A DNA stretch of 64,000 bases from Streptomyces reniochalinae (GTDB taxonomy: Bacteria; Actinomycetota; Actinomycetes; Streptomycetales; Streptomycetaceae). The notes beneath the pieces are model-generated. The model was not told the DNA's origin, ran no database searches, and saw nothing but the letters and a program-made list of their open reading frames with translations. Below, piece after piece: positions 28,377-37,682 of the stretch; position 1 is the first letter of the stretch; every line of letters starts with the position of its first letter. The stretch is taken from the NCBI RefSeq assembly GCF_003323735.1, contig NZ_QOIM01000047.1:58158-122157 (forward strand), given 5' to 3'. The position numbers and the translations under genes were made by a program.

Positions 28377-28631
28377 TCAGCCGGGCCGTGACCCGAGCGA
28401 GTCGATCCGGAGTGTCCACGTGCCGTCGGCGTTGAGGCCGAGGCAGGAGAACTCGTCGACGCCCCACCACGTGTTGCCGTCCTTTTCGCAGGCGGCCCTG
28501 GTCGGCTCCGTGTACGTGTCGCCCACCATGTAGGCGTACGGGTCGGGCAGCGCCTGTGCTGCTCCGGCGGCGACGCCGGAGCAGGCGATGAGGCCGGCGC
28601 CGAGAACGGCGGCGCGCTTGAGTCCGCGCAT
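28377..28631 (-). CDS. Small secreted protein
   Basis: An 84-residue ORF with a clear signal peptide (MRGLKRAAVLGAGLIACSGV, cleavage expected after AQA near residue 27). The mature part is about 57 residues with two cysteines (RAACEKDG, SCLGLNADG) that could form one disulphide. No family recognised. Only a weak ribosome site (GAAGAAG) precedes it. It lies between the FGE gene (opposite strand) and the citrate response regulator, and its role is unknown. Confidence 0.7.
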   Translation of the reverse strand: MRGLKRAAVLGAGLIACSGVAAGAAQALPDPYAYMVGDTYTEPTRAACEKDGNTWWGVDEFSCLGLNADGTWTLRIDSLGSRPG

Positions 28632-28776
28632 GTGATGCTTCTTCTGTGTATGCGGGGTGCGGCGGGAGGCGTCCCCGTCCCCTGAGAGCGCCTCCCGACA
28701 CGACTGAGAGCGCCTCCCGACACGACGGGACCGATCTTCGGTACCGAAGGGTCCGGGTGAAGGCCGTCCTGTGGGC

Positions 28777-29514
28777 TCAGGCCGCAGGGCCGCTCCAGCG
28801 GTAGAGGTGGACCGGGCGGCCCGTCTCGCCGTGCTTGAGGCGGCGGCGGACCAGGCCCGCACCCTCCAACAGCTTCAGGTAGCGCTGCGCCGTCTGCCGG
28901 CTCAGGCCCGCGCGCTCGGCGACCTCCTGCGCCGATAGGGGCCCGCGGGCGGCGTGCACGACGCCGCGCACCAGGTCGGCGGTGAGCACCGAATGCCCCT
29001 TGGGGAGGGTTTCGGCGCCGTCGCCGGGGACGGCCGCCGCGCCGAAGATCCGGTCCACCGTCTCCTGCGTGGCCTCGGCCACCGGAGCGGTGGCCAGCTC
29101 CTGGCGCAGCGCCGCGTAGCTGTCGAGCTTGCCGCGCAGGTGGGCGAAGGTGAACGGCTTCACGACGTACTGGAGCGCCCCCTGGCGCTGGGCCGCGCGG
29201 ACGGTCGCCGTGTCCCGGGCCGCCGTCACCATGATGACCTCGGGATCCACACCGGTCCCGTGCAGCCGGTGCAGCAGCGCCAGTCCCGACTCGTCCGGCA
29301 GGTAGTGGTCCAGCAGGACCAGGTCGACGGGGTGACCGCGCAGGAAGAGCAGCGCCTCGGCGGCGCTGTGCGCGGTGCCGCTGACGCGGAATCCTGAGAT
29401 CTTCTCGACGTAAGCGGCGTTGATGCGGGCGACGTTCGGGTCGTCGTCCACGACCAGGACGTCGATGACCTCGCCCGCGGCGGTGTCGGCGGTCTCGTCT
29501 GCTGCACCCGTCAT
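28777..29514 (-). CDS. CitB-type response regulator
   Basis: A 245-residue response regulator. The receiver domain has the acidic pair in VVDDDPN, the phospho-acceptor Asp near residue 69 (LVLLDHYLPD) and Lys near 119 (VVKPF). A C-terminal helix-turn-helix (about 190-240) begins LSAQEVAERAGLSRQTAQRY. This architecture is the DcuR/CitB family. It follows the sensor kinase with a 4-nt overlap, so the two are translationally coupled. It probably activates the citrate transporter gene upstream. Confidence 0.92.
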   Translation of the reverse strand: MTGAADETADTAAGEVIDVLVVDDDPNVARINAAYVEKISGFRVSGTAHSAAEALLFLRGHPVDLVLLDHYLPDESGLALLHRLHGTGVDPEVIMVTAARDTATVRAAQRQGALQYVVKPFTFAHLRGKLDSYAALRQELATAPVAEATQETVDRIFGAAAVPGDGAETLPKGHSVLTADLVRGVVHAARGPLSAQEVAERAGLSRQTAQRYLKLLEGAGLVRRRLKHGETGRPVHLYRWSGPAA

Positions 29515-31343
29515 GTCCGCGCCCCTCCCGGCCCCGCGGCCGCCCGGCGGCCGCCGCGGTCGCCGTCGCGGGGATCGCCGTCGCCGGGATCGCGAAAGCC
29601 GTCGCCGTCGCGCTCGCCACCTCCGTCACGCGCAGGCTCGTGGCCGGTCTCGTCCGCGTCGTCCGGGAGGGCTTGCGCCAGTGCCTCCGGCAGGACGACG
29701 CGGAACTCGGCGCCACCGCCGGGTGCGGCGCCGACCCGTACGCTGCCGCCGGCCCGCACGGCGAACCGGCGTACCAGGGCCAGGCCGAGGCCCCGGTGCG
29801 CTCCGGAGTCGTCGGGGTGCGCGCCCGCACCCGTGGACTTCGTCGACCAGCCCTCCTCGAACACCAGGTGCCGCCGTGCGGCGGGCACGCCGGGGCCCGA
29901 GTCCCGTACGGCCAGCAGGACCGTACGGTCCTCCGCGCACAACTCCACCTCGACCGCCGGTTGGGCCCCGCCGGACGCCGCGTCGAGCGCGTTGTCCACC
30001 AGGTTGCCGACGACGGTCACCAGGCCGCCCGGATCGACCAGGCGGTCGGGGAGGTGGGAGGCGGGGGCGAGGCGCAGGGCGACGCCGCGCTCGGCGGCGA
30101 CCGCCGCCTTGCCGACCAGCAGCGCGGACAGCAGCGGATCGTGGACCCGCTCGGTGACCTGCTCCGCGGTGGCGCGGTGCACGCCGAGCGCGTCGGTGAC
30201 GAACCGCGCGGCCTCCTCGTACAACTCCAGCTCCAGCAGGCCGAGGAGGGTGTGCAGGCGGTTGGCGTGCTCGTGGTCCTGGGCGCGGAGCGCGTCGAGG
30301 AGCCCGCGGGTGCCCTCCAGTTCGCGGCCGAGGCGCAGCAGTTCGGTGCGGTCACGGAGAGTGGCGACGGCGCCGCCGTCCGCCGTGGGCATCCGGTTGG
30401 CGACCAGGACGCGGTTGCCGCAGACGGTCACCAGGTCGCGCCCCGTCACCCGCCCGGCCAGCACGTCCGCCGTACGGCCCCCGCGCTCCGGCGGCTGGCC
30501 GCCCGCCCGGTCCGGTGCGGCACCGAGCGCTTCGGCGACCGGGCGGCCGAGCGCTTCGGGGCCGAGGCCGAGCAGCCGCTGGGCCTCGTCGTTGACGAGC
30601 CGGAGACGCCCGTCCGCGTCGAGCGCGACGACGCCTTCCGCGAGGCCGTGCAGCATCGCTTCCCGCTCCGCCAGCAGCGCCGAGATGTCGGAGAAGGCGA
30701 GCGCGTGGGTGCGGCGGCGCAGCCTGCGGGCGAGGAGGTAGGCGGCGAGCGCCCCGACGGCCAGCGCACCGCCCGCGTACGTCAGCAGCCCGGGCACGGC
30801 CGCCAGCAGCCCCTCGCGGACGTTGGCGTAGTCGATGCCGACGGAGACGGCGCCGACGACGCGCCCGTCCGCGTCCCGCAGCGGGGCCTTGCCGCGCGCG
30901 GAGCGGCCGAGAGTGCCCTCGTCGATCTGCGTCACCTCCCGGCCTTCGAGCGCCTGCCCCGGGTCGGTGGAGACGCGGCGGCCGACCGCCGAGGGCGAGG
31001 GGTGGGACCAGCGGATGCCGCGCCGGTCCAGCACGACGACGTACTCGGCGCCGGTGGACCGGCGGATGCGCTCCGCCTCCCTCTGGAGCGGCCCGTCGGC
31101 GGAGGGCGCGCGCCCGGCTTCCCGGTGGGCGGCCAGCTCGGCCGCGAGCTGCGGCCTGGCGGCCGTGGTCTGGGCGATGGCGAGGGCGCGGCGCATCGCC
31201 TGCCGGTCGAGCTGGTCGCCGAGCGGCGCCAGGAACAGCCCGCTGACCAGCGCGGTCACCCCGACGACGAGGGCGAGCTGCGCGGTCAGCACGTGGGAGA
31301 AGACGCGGCGCGGCGGCCTGATACGCGGCGGCCTGATACGCAT
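29511..31343 (-). CDS. CitA/DcuS-type sensor histidine kinase
   Basis: A 610-residue kinase. A transmembrane helix (about 15-40), an extracytoplasmic sCache-type sensor domain, a second helix (about 180-205), a PAS domain (about 235-340), a SPOB-type phospho-acceptor region (AQDHEHANRLHTLLGL) and an HATPase domain occur in order. The last 60 residues repeat DGD-type units and are probably disordered. Sensor and transporter proximity suggest that citrate or another tricarboxylate is the signal. It overlaps the response regulator by 4 nt and lies 171 bp after the transporter gene. Confidence 0.92.
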   Translation of the reverse strand: MRIRPPRIRPPRRVFSHVLTAQLALVVGVTALVSGLFLAPLGDQLDRQAMRRALAIAQTTAARPQLAAELAAHREAGRAPSADGPLQREAERIRRSTGAEYVVVLDRRGIRWSHPSPSAVGRRVSTDPGQALEGREVTQIDEGTLGRSARGKAPLRDADGRVVGAVSVGIDYANVREGLLAAVPGLLTYAGGALAVGALAAYLLARRLRRRTHALAFSDISALLAEREAMLHGLAEGVVALDADGRLRLVNDEAQRLLGLGPEALGRPVAEALGAAPDRAGGQPPERGGRTADVLAGRVTGRDLVTVCGNRVLVANRMPTADGGAVATLRDRTELLRLGRELEGTRGLLDALRAQDHEHANRLHTLLGLLELELYEEAARFVTDALGVHRATAEQVTERVHDPLLSALLVGKAAVAAERGVALRLAPASHLPDRLVDPGGLVTVVGNLVDNALDAASGGAQPAVEVELCAEDRTVLLAVRDSGPGVPAARRHLVFEEGWSTKSTGAGAHPDDSGAHRGLGLALVRRFAVRAGGSVRVGAAPGGGAEFRVVLPEALAQALPDDADETGHEPARDGGGERDGDGFRDPGDGDPRDGDRGGRRAAAGPGGART

Positions 31344-31514
31344 GGTGCGTCGCCTCCTCTCCGTCCCGCTGTGGGTCGTCCCGCTGCCCGTCGTGCGTGC
31401 AGGTGTGCGCGGGTGCGCGGGTGTGCCGGTCTGTACCGCGGCCGACCGGAACCATGGGCTCCGTTTCTCTCCTGTCCGGAAGAGTAGGGGAACCCACTCT
31501 CCCCGCGAGAGGCC

Positions 31515-33029
31515 CTACAGGATGCCGAACAAGAACCCGGCCGCCAGTACGGACAGCGACGTGAGCACGGCCCACTTGATCGTGAACCTGGTGTGCTCGC
31601 CGAACTCGACCTTCGCCATCCCGACCAGCACGTACACGGCCGGCACCAGTGGGCTGGACATGTGCAGCGGCTGGCCGACGAGCGAGGCGCGGGCGATCTC
31701 CAGCGAGCTCACCCCGTGGGCGGCCCCCGCCTCGGAGAGGATCGGGACGATGCCGAAGTAGAAGCCGTCGTTCGACATCAGATACGTGAACGGGATGCTG
31801 AGAACCCCCGTGACCAGCGCCATGTGCGGCCCGAGCGCGTCGGGGACGGCGCCGACGACGGAGCGGGCCATCTCCTCCACCATGCCCGTACCTGTCAGGA
31901 CGCCGGTGAAGACGGCCGCGGCGAAGACCATGCCGGAGACGTTGAGCACGTTCTCCGCGTGGGCGGCGATCCGGGCCTTCTGGTCGGCCATCTCGCGGAA
32001 GTTCACCGTCAGCGCGACCGCCGCACCCAGCAGGAACAGCACCGGGATCGGCAGCAGCTGAGCGATCAGCAGGGCGAGCAGCACCACGGTGAGGGCCGCG
32101 TTGAACCAGTACAGCCGCGGGCGCAGGCACGCGCGGTCCGGGTCCAGGACGGCCGACTCCGCGCCGGAGGACTCCGGGGCCGCCCCGCCGCCGGGCACCG
32201 CGCTCCCACCGGCCGCGGGGCCGCCACCGCCCGTGGCACCGCGCTTGCGGAGCGAGACGCGCGCCCGGAGACCACCGCCGCCGCGGCTGCCGCTGCCACT
32301 GCCCGGACCGGCAGCCGCGCCCGCGCCCACCAGCGCGGTCTCCGGCTCCCCCGCGTCCTCGTGCGCGGCACCGCGCTCGCCAGGCCCGCGCTCGCCCGGC
32401 CCGTCGAGGGAGAGGGCACCCAGGCGGCGCCGTTCCCGTACGCCGAGGACGTAGGCGAGAGCGAGGACGCAGACCATGCCGACGGCGAGCGCGGGCACCA
32501 TCGGGACGAAGATGTCGCCGGCGTCGAGGTGGAGCGCGGTCGCGGCCCGCGCGGTGGGGCCGCCCCACGGCAGGGTGTTCATGACGCCGTTGGCGGTGGC
32601 GGCTACCCCCGTCATCACGACCACACTCATGCCCAGCCGCCGGTAGAGCGGCAGCATCGCCGAGACGGTGATCATGAACGTCGTCGAGCCGTCGCCGTCG
32701 AGCGAGACGATCGCGGCGAGCACCGCCGTGCCGACGACGATCCGCATGGGGTCGGCCTTGCAGAACCGCAGGATGCCGCGCACGATCGGGTCGAAGAGAC
32801 CCACGTCGATCATCACGCCGAAGTAGATGATCGCGAACATCAGCATCGCGGCCGTGGGCGCGAGGTCACCGATCCCGTCGAGCACGTAACCGCCCAGATC
32901 GGCCCCCTGGCCGACCAGGACGCAGAACAGCGCGGGAACGAGCACCAGCGCGGCGATGGGGGACATCTTCTTCGTCATGATGAGCCCCAGGAAGACGGCG
33001 ATCATGACGAATCCGAGGATCGTCAGCAT
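31515..33029 (-). CDS. citM: Citrate/metal:H+ symporter (CitMHS)
   Basis: A 504-residue secondary transporter with about 12 hydrophobic helices in two halves. SLDGDGSTTFMI (about 109-120) and SNDGFYFGIVP (about 420) are the family's twin motifs. A Gly/Pro/Ser-rich cytoplasmic insert (about 205-300), including repeated GERGPGERG, separates the halves and is longer than usual. It heads the gene group transporter, sensor kinase, response regulator, so citrate-induced expression is likely. The start is the ATG at 33029. Confidence 0.9.
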   Translation of the reverse strand: MLTILGFVMIAVFLGLIMTKKMSPIAALVLVPALFCVLVGQGADLGGYVLDGIGDLAPTAAMLMFAIIYFGVMIDVGLFDPIVRGILRFCKADPMRIVVGTAVLAAIVSLDGDGSTTFMITVSAMLPLYRRLGMSVVVMTGVAATANGVMNTLPWGGPTARAATALHLDAGDIFVPMVPALAVGMVCVLALAYVLGVRERRRLGALSLDGPGERGPGERGAAHEDAGEPETALVGAGAAAGPGSGSGSRGGGGLRARVSLRKRGATGGGGPAAGGSAVPGGGAAPESSGAESAVLDPDRACLRPRLYWFNAALTVVLLALLIAQLLPIPVLFLLGAAVALTVNFREMADQKARIAAHAENVLNVSGMVFAAAVFTGVLTGTGMVEEMARSVVGAVPDALGPHMALVTGVLSIPFTYLMSNDGFYFGIVPILSEAGAAHGVSSLEIARASLVGQPLHMSSPLVPAVYVLVGMAKVEFGEHTRFTIKWAVLTSLSVLAAGFLFGIL

Positions 33030-33118
33030 GGAAACCCAATCTCTCGCCCGCCGTGAGAGCGGCGGGGCCCGCCCGGGGCCGGAAGACGGTCTCCGGTGCC
33101 CGGCAACGAAAGGCGGCG

Positions 33119-33165
33119 GGGCATCGGGGCCCGGCCGACAGCCCTCCGGCCGGGCCCCGATGCCC
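33119..33165. other. 18-bp perfect hairpin in the divergent citM/hydrolase gap
   Basis: Arms at 33119-33136 and 33148-33165 are perfectly complementary with an 11-nt loop. It lies 90 bp before citM and 220 bp before the hydrolase gene, upstream of both, so it is not a terminator of either. The remaining part of the 354-bp gap shows nothing I can call a gene or promoter. Confidence 0.6.
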
Positions 33166-33383
33166 TGCGGTCGCCCGACCGTAAGCAGCGCGACATCCCC
33201 GTCACAAGAGCGTCATCCGCGAGCAATATGCGCGAAACCCCAGCTCATAGGGGTGCGCGGACCACGCAGGCCCCGGGGAGCGGCCCCGGGGCCCTCAGCG
33301 GCGCCGGGTGATTGGGCCCGCGCGCGCGGGGGCACCCGGGAAGCGGCCTGACAAGGAATGCCGAGCCACGGAAGTGATCAGGC

Positions 33384-34052
33384 ATGGCTGCCGAGACCAC
33401 TCAGACCGTCACGATCGAGGGCGGCGACGGCGCCCTCCTCACCGGCGACCTCGCGGTGCCCGACGGGGCGAACGCGACCGTGCTGTTCGCGCACGGCAGC
33501 GGCAGCTCGCGCTTCAGTCCCCGCAACCGTGCGGTGGCCGCCGCGCTGCGCGAGGAGGGCCTGGCCACGCTGCTGCTGGACCTGCTGACCGGGGACGAGG
33601 AGCACACGGACGTGGCGACCGCCGAACACCGCTTCGACATCCCGCTGCTCGGGCGACGCTTGGTGGCGGCGGTCGACGCGCTGGAGGCGCACGAGCTGAC
33701 CGGCGGACTGCCGGTCGGCCTGTTCGGGGCGAGCACCGGCGCCGCGGCCGCGCTGACCGCCGCCGCCGACCGGACGCGCACGGTCTACGCGGTGGTCTCC
33801 CGGGGAGGCCGTCCCGACCTGGCCGGTGACGCGCTGCCGGAGGTGCTGGCTCCCGTCCTGCTGATCGTCGGCGGGAACGACCAGGAGGTGCTGCGGCTCA
33901 ACGAGGCGGCGGCAGCCCGGCTGCGGGCCCCGCACCGTATCCACGTCGTCCCCTCGGCCACGCACCTGTTCGAGGAACCCGGGGCGTTGGAGGAGGTCGC
34001 CCGGGAGGCGAGCCGCTGGTTCGCGCTCCCGCCCACCACGGACGGCGAGTAG
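33384..34052 (+). CDS. Dienelactone hydrolase-like alpha/beta hydrolase
   Basis: A 222-residue alpha/beta hydrolase. The nucleophile elbow reads LFGASTGAAAAL with Ser, and the catalytic His is in PSATHLFEEPG. VLFAHGSGSSRFSPRN forms the oxyanion loop. The substrate is unknown. The adjacent downstream gene encodes a phosphoribosyltransferase. In some actinobacteria these two domains occur fused in one protein, so they may work together here as separate subunits. Confidence 0.88.
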   Translation: MAAETTQTVTIEGGDGALLTGDLAVPDGANATVLFAHGSGSSRFSPRNRAVAAALREEGLATLLLDLLTGDEEHTDVATAEHRFDIPLLGRRLVAAVDALEAHELTGGLPVGLFGASTGAAAALTAAADRTRTVYAVVSRGGRPDLAGDALPEVLAPVLLIVGGNDQEVLRLNEAAAARLRAPHRIHVVPSATHLFEEPGALEEVAREASRWFALPPTTDGE

Positions 34053-34189
34053 CCGCACGGCGAACAACCGCACGGCGACAACCCGCACAGGGTGCCGACA
34101 GCCGCCGAGGGCGCGCCCAGTCACCGATGGTGCGCCCAGCCACAGCCCGACTCTCGGAAACCCGACTCTCGGAAATGGGAGGAACCCCG

Positions 34190-34840
34190 ATGCGTTTCGC
34201 AGACCGCACCCAGGCGGGCCGCGAACTCGCCGCCTCGCTCGATGACCTGCGGCGGCAGGAGGAACTGGCCGACCCGCTGGTCCTGGCGCTGCCCCGCGGG
34301 GGCGTGCCCGTCGCCGTGGAGGTGGCGCGCGCCCTGCACGCGCCGCTCGACGTGCTCGTCGCCCGCAAGATCGGGCTTCCGGGCCGGCCCGAGTACGGGG
34401 TCGGCGCGATCGCCGGCGAGGACCCGCCCGTCTACGACCGCACAGCGCTGGAGATGCTGGGACTGACCGAGGACCGGCTGGCCTCCCAGGTCGCGCACGA
34501 GCGGACGGAACTCCACCGCCGCGAGGCCCTCTACCGGGGCGACCGCCCGGCCCCACGCGTCGCGGACCGCGCCGTGATCGTCGTCGACGACGGCCTCGCC
34601 ACAGGAGTCACCGCACGCGCCGCGCTCCGCCGCGTACGCGGGCAGGGGCCCGCCCGCCTGGTGCTCGCCGCCCCTGTCGGCGCGCCCCAGTCCGTGACGG
34701 CGCTCAGCTCCGAGGCCGACACGGTGGTCTGCCTGCACCAGCCGGCCGCCTTCGAGGCCGTCGGCCTCTGGTACGACGACTTCCCGCAGACCACGGACGA
34801 GGAGGTCCTCGCCACTCTGCACGCCACACCGGCCGGTTGA
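34190..34840 (+). CDS. Phosphoribosyltransferase family protein
   Basis: A 216-residue type I PRTase-like protein. The PRPP loop is VIVVDDGLATGVTARAAL (about residues 128-145), preceded by LALPRGGVPVAVEVARAL. The start is the ATG at 34190 with GGGAGGA upstream, although an ATG at 34127 is in frame. The base substrate is unknown. It follows the hydrolase gene with 137 nt between them. Confidence 0.85.
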   Translation: MRFADRTQAGRELAASLDDLRRQEELADPLVLALPRGGVPVAVEVARALHAPLDVLVARKIGLPGRPEYGVGAIAGEDPPVYDRTALEMLGLTEDRLASQVAHERTELHRREALYRGDRPAPRVADRAVIVVDDGLATGVTARAALRRVRGQGPARLVLAAPVGAPQSVTALSSEADTVVCLHQPAAFEAVGLWYDDFPQTTDEEVLATLHATPAG

Positions 34841-35008
34841 GGCACCCCGGCAGCACCGTACAGAACCGGCCAACTGCGAGGTATGCCACAAGAGGCGCCC
34901 AGAGACCCAGTTGCCCTGTTCCAGGGGCGTATCGTCGGCGTCTGGCCGCCCGCGTGGACCGACGCGGGTGGCCGGTTCTGTGTCCACAGTCCGAGAGGAG
35001 AGCCGTCC

Positions 35009-35422
35009 ATGCCGGCCGACAGCAGCCCCGCCTCGCCGATCTACAACAGCCTGATCGAGGAGCACGGTGACGTGCTCGCGGAGGTACGCGAAACCGCGCA
35101 GGCGCTCCAGCAGGAGGCCGAGCAGGCGCTCGACTTCTCCCCGGTGCACAGCCGCCACCCCGATACCGGCAGACCCCAGGAGCCCACCCCCGCCTCTCCC
35201 CCGCCTGCCTCTGGCTCTGCCCCCGGTCCCGCACCTGCTCCGTCCGCCGCTCCCGCGGTGGCTCCCGCCTCCGCCGAACCCGGCGCTTCCACCGGTGCTC
35301 CCGCCGCCACTCCCGCGGGCCCACGGGAACGGCCTCGGCGTCCGCGCCCGTTGGGACAGCGCGCACAGCCGGAGCAGCAGCCGCACACCACGCCGCCCGC
35401 ACAGGACAGCCACCAGGGCTGA
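35009..35422 (+). CDS. Hypothetical protein with Pro/Ala-rich tail
   Basis: About 137 residues. The first 40 form an amphipathic helical stretch (IYNSLIEEHGDVLAEVRETA, then QALQQEAEQAL). The remaining 95 are Pro/Ala/Ser-rich and probably disordered. The ATG at 35009 is chosen because GAGAGGAGAG precedes it; the frame extends upstream without support. No family recognised. It is convergent with the ANTAR gene. Confidence 0.55.
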   Translation: MPADSSPASPIYNSLIEEHGDVLAEVRETAQALQQEAEQALDFSPVHSRHPDTGRPQEPTPASPPPASGSAPGPAPAPSAAPAVAPASAEPGASTGAPAATPAGPRERPRRPRPLGQRAQPEQQPHTTPPAQDSHQG

Positions 35423-35444
35423 GCCCGCCCGCCCGGCGGGCCTC

Positions 35445-35897
35445 TCACCGGGACGCGGTACGCACCCGGTGCAGGGCCGCGGCCAACGCCTTGCGTACGG
35501 GCTCGGGTACGGGCGTGCCCTCCGCGCCGGCGACCAGCGCCCCGGCCACCCGGCGCAACTTCACGTTGGAGTGCTGGGAGACCCGCACCAGCACCCACCA
35601 CGCCGTCTGCGCGTCGCAGGGCGCCAGAGCCATCACCATGCCGCGCGCCTGGTCGATGACCGGCCGGGACGCGGAGGCCTGCCGCAACTGCTCCACCTCG
35701 GTGCGCAGCGCCTCGACCTGCTCACGCAACTGCTCCCGCTGCCGCTCCGCCGGGGCCTCACCGTGTTCGCCGCGCTCACCGTGGCGCGTGCCGGGCGGGT
35801 GCCGTGCCGCCGACTCGGCGCGCGAGGGCGCGGCGGCGGTGGCTCTGCGGCGAGCGCGGTCCACGGACGTCCTCACCGAGCCGGTTGCCGCACCCAT
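35445..35897 (-). CDS. ANTAR domain protein
   Basis: About 150 residues. A coiled coil (REQLREQVEALRTEVEQL) leads into an ANTAR domain (about 85-135, VIDQARGMVMALAPCDAQTA then WWVLVRVSQHSNVKLRRVA). No sensor domain precedes it, so it may act constitutively or with a partner. The start is uncertain; the ATG at 35897 follows GGGGGA, and an ATG at 35954 would add 19 residues. The remaining gap to 36199 shows only a 7-bp inverted repeat. Confidence 0.72.
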   Translation of the reverse strand: MGAATGSVRTSVDRARRRATAAAPSRAESAARHPPGTRHGERGEHGEAPAERQREQLREQVEALRTEVEQLRQASASRPVIDQARGMVMALAPCDAQTAWWVLVRVSQHSNVKLRRVAGALVAGAEGTPVPEPVRKALAAALHRVRTASR

Positions 35898-36199
35898 CGG
35901 TCCCCCAGGGGTGGTCGTCCTCAACGTGGCGTTCTGGCGCGTGATCGGCCTCATCGGGCCTCGTTCGGCCTCCTTCGAGGGTGGCCCCGCGACCCCGGGC
36001 GCAGCAACCCCCGAACCGGCCCCGCGTTCCCGGATAAATCCCCACCGAAGGTGCTGCGGCACCGGGGGCTGTTTCCCCAACCCACCGGTGCCTGCACGAG
36101 GCGAGCTCGGCCCCGCGCACTGGTGCAGGTAACCGAGCGCGCCTCCGGCCAAACGGCACCCCGCCTCTCCGTTGGCAGGTCGTTACCGGCCGCCACCGG

Positions 36200-37573
36200 T
36201 CAGAAGCCGCCGCCTCCGCCGAAGTCACCGCCGCCGAAGCCGCCGCCGTCCCCGAAGCCGCCGCCGAAGTCGCGCGAGTCGAAGTCGCCGCCGGAGAGGT
36301 CACCGCCGGTGAAGTCCCCGCCGTCGCCGTAGCCGCCGTCGCCGTAGGCGTACGGCCCGAACAGGCTGCTGCCCAGCAGGGTGCCCGTGAGCATCCCGGG
36401 GAGCAGGCCGCCGCCGAAGTAACCGGCGGCCCAGGGCGCGTACACGGGACCCGCCTCCCAGTAAGGGCGCGGGCCGTCCGGCGTGGAGACCTGGCGGGCC
36501 GACGGCTCCAGCCCGTCCGCCAGCCGGGTCGCGTCCGCGGCGCAGACCGGGATCGTCCGTTCGGCGCCTCCGTCCGGCGGCGTCCAGGCCACGTCCTCGA
36601 CCGAGGGCCCGTGCCGGGGGTCGAAGAAACACGGCGGCCTGCGCTGAGGCAGCTCCTCCCCCTTGAGCCGCGCGTCCAGCGTCGCGAGGGCGAACCGGCC
36701 GCGCTCCAGCGCCTCGCTCACCCGCCGCACGTCGTCGGCGCGGCGCGCCTTGGCCATGGCCGACTTGGCCTCCTCGTACGCGTCGAGGGCCGCGGTGTAG
36801 TCCTCCCGCGCCTCCGGACCCGCGTGCGGGCCCGTCGGGTCGAACCCGATGCGGCCCAGTTCCTCACCGAACGCGGTGATGTCCTCGTCCACGACAGGGC
36901 GCAGCGCCTCGAGACCGGCCCGCTCCTGCCGCTCCCGCCGCTTGCGGCCCCGCCTGCTCACGAGCACGGCACCGCCCGCCGCCAACAGGACGAGGACACC
37001 GAGGGTGACGACCGCACCCACACCCCCGCCGCGGCCGTCCGATGCCGCGCCGCCGCCGTCCCAGGAGGCGGGCGCCGTACCGTCGGCCTGCTCGATCGCC
37101 TGGTCGACGAAGTCCGTCACCGCCGCACGGGGGTCACCGGAGTGCGCGCGCTCCACCGCGCCTGACACGTTCCGCACCGCATCCCTGGACATCACCTGAC
37201 TGTCCGCGCCCGCGTCGAACCGGTCACCGAGCGCGACGGCGTACACACCGGTGATACCGGTCCTGGTCCGCAGGTCCTGGAGCAGCGTGTCCCGGTCGAA
37301 CTCCCCGGAGGCCGGCAACACCACGACGAAGACGGGCTTGTCGGCGCGCTCGATCCTGTCCGCCAGCGCGTCGGCGTCCGACGGCGGCAGCGCCTTCCGC
37401 GCCCGCGGGTCCACGTACACGGGCCCGTCCCGCAGCGCCTGCGCGGCCTCGTCCACCCCACCCGCCGCACCCACCGCGCGCGGCCCGGCAGCGGCTGCCA
37501 CGGTCAGCAGCAGCGCGGCCACCACCGCGCCGAGCAGAGGCATGCGACCCAAGACCAGCCGTACGGTCTTCAT
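36200..37573 (-). CDS. TPM-like membrane protein with Gly/Asp-rich tail
   Basis: About 457 residues. A signal peptide (about 1-38) is followed by an extracytoplasmic region (VYVDPRARKALPPSDADALA, then FVVVLPASGEFDRD) resembling TPM-domain proteins. A transmembrane helix (about 190-212), a basic cytoplasmic coiled region and a C-terminal tail of repeating GGGFGDGG/GGDF units follow. The cysteines in PPCFFDP and IPVCAAD are of unknown role. The start ATG at 37573 has no clear ribosome site. Function unknown. Confidence 0.65.
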   Translation of the reverse strand: MKTVRLVLGRMPLLGAVVAALLLTVAAAAGPRAVGAAGGVDEAAQALRDGPVYVDPRARKALPPSDADALADRIERADKPVFVVVLPASGEFDRDTLLQDLRTRTGITGVYAVALGDRFDAGADSQVMSRDAVRNVSGAVERAHSGDPRAAVTDFVDQAIEQADGTAPASWDGGGAASDGRGGGVGAVVTLGVLVLLAAGGAVLVSRRGRKRRERQERAGLEALRPVVDEDITAFGEELGRIGFDPTGPHAGPEAREDYTAALDAYEEAKSAMAKARRADDVRRVSEALERGRFALATLDARLKGEELPQRRPPCFFDPRHGPSVEDVAWTPPDGGAERTIPVCAADATRLADGLEPSARQVSTPDGPRPYWEAGPVYAPWAAGYFGGGLLPGMLTGTLLGSSLFGPYAYGDGGYGDGGDFTGGDLSGGDFDSRDFGGGFGDGGGFGGGDFGGGGGF

Positions 37574-37682
37574 ACGATCACGGTAGCGCAAAAGGGGCAT
37601 ACCTCGCGCTGCTCGCCGGCCCACTCCGCCTCGAACGGACGGCTTACCGTTTCGGCCGGAAGGCTACGTCAGTAGCGACCGG

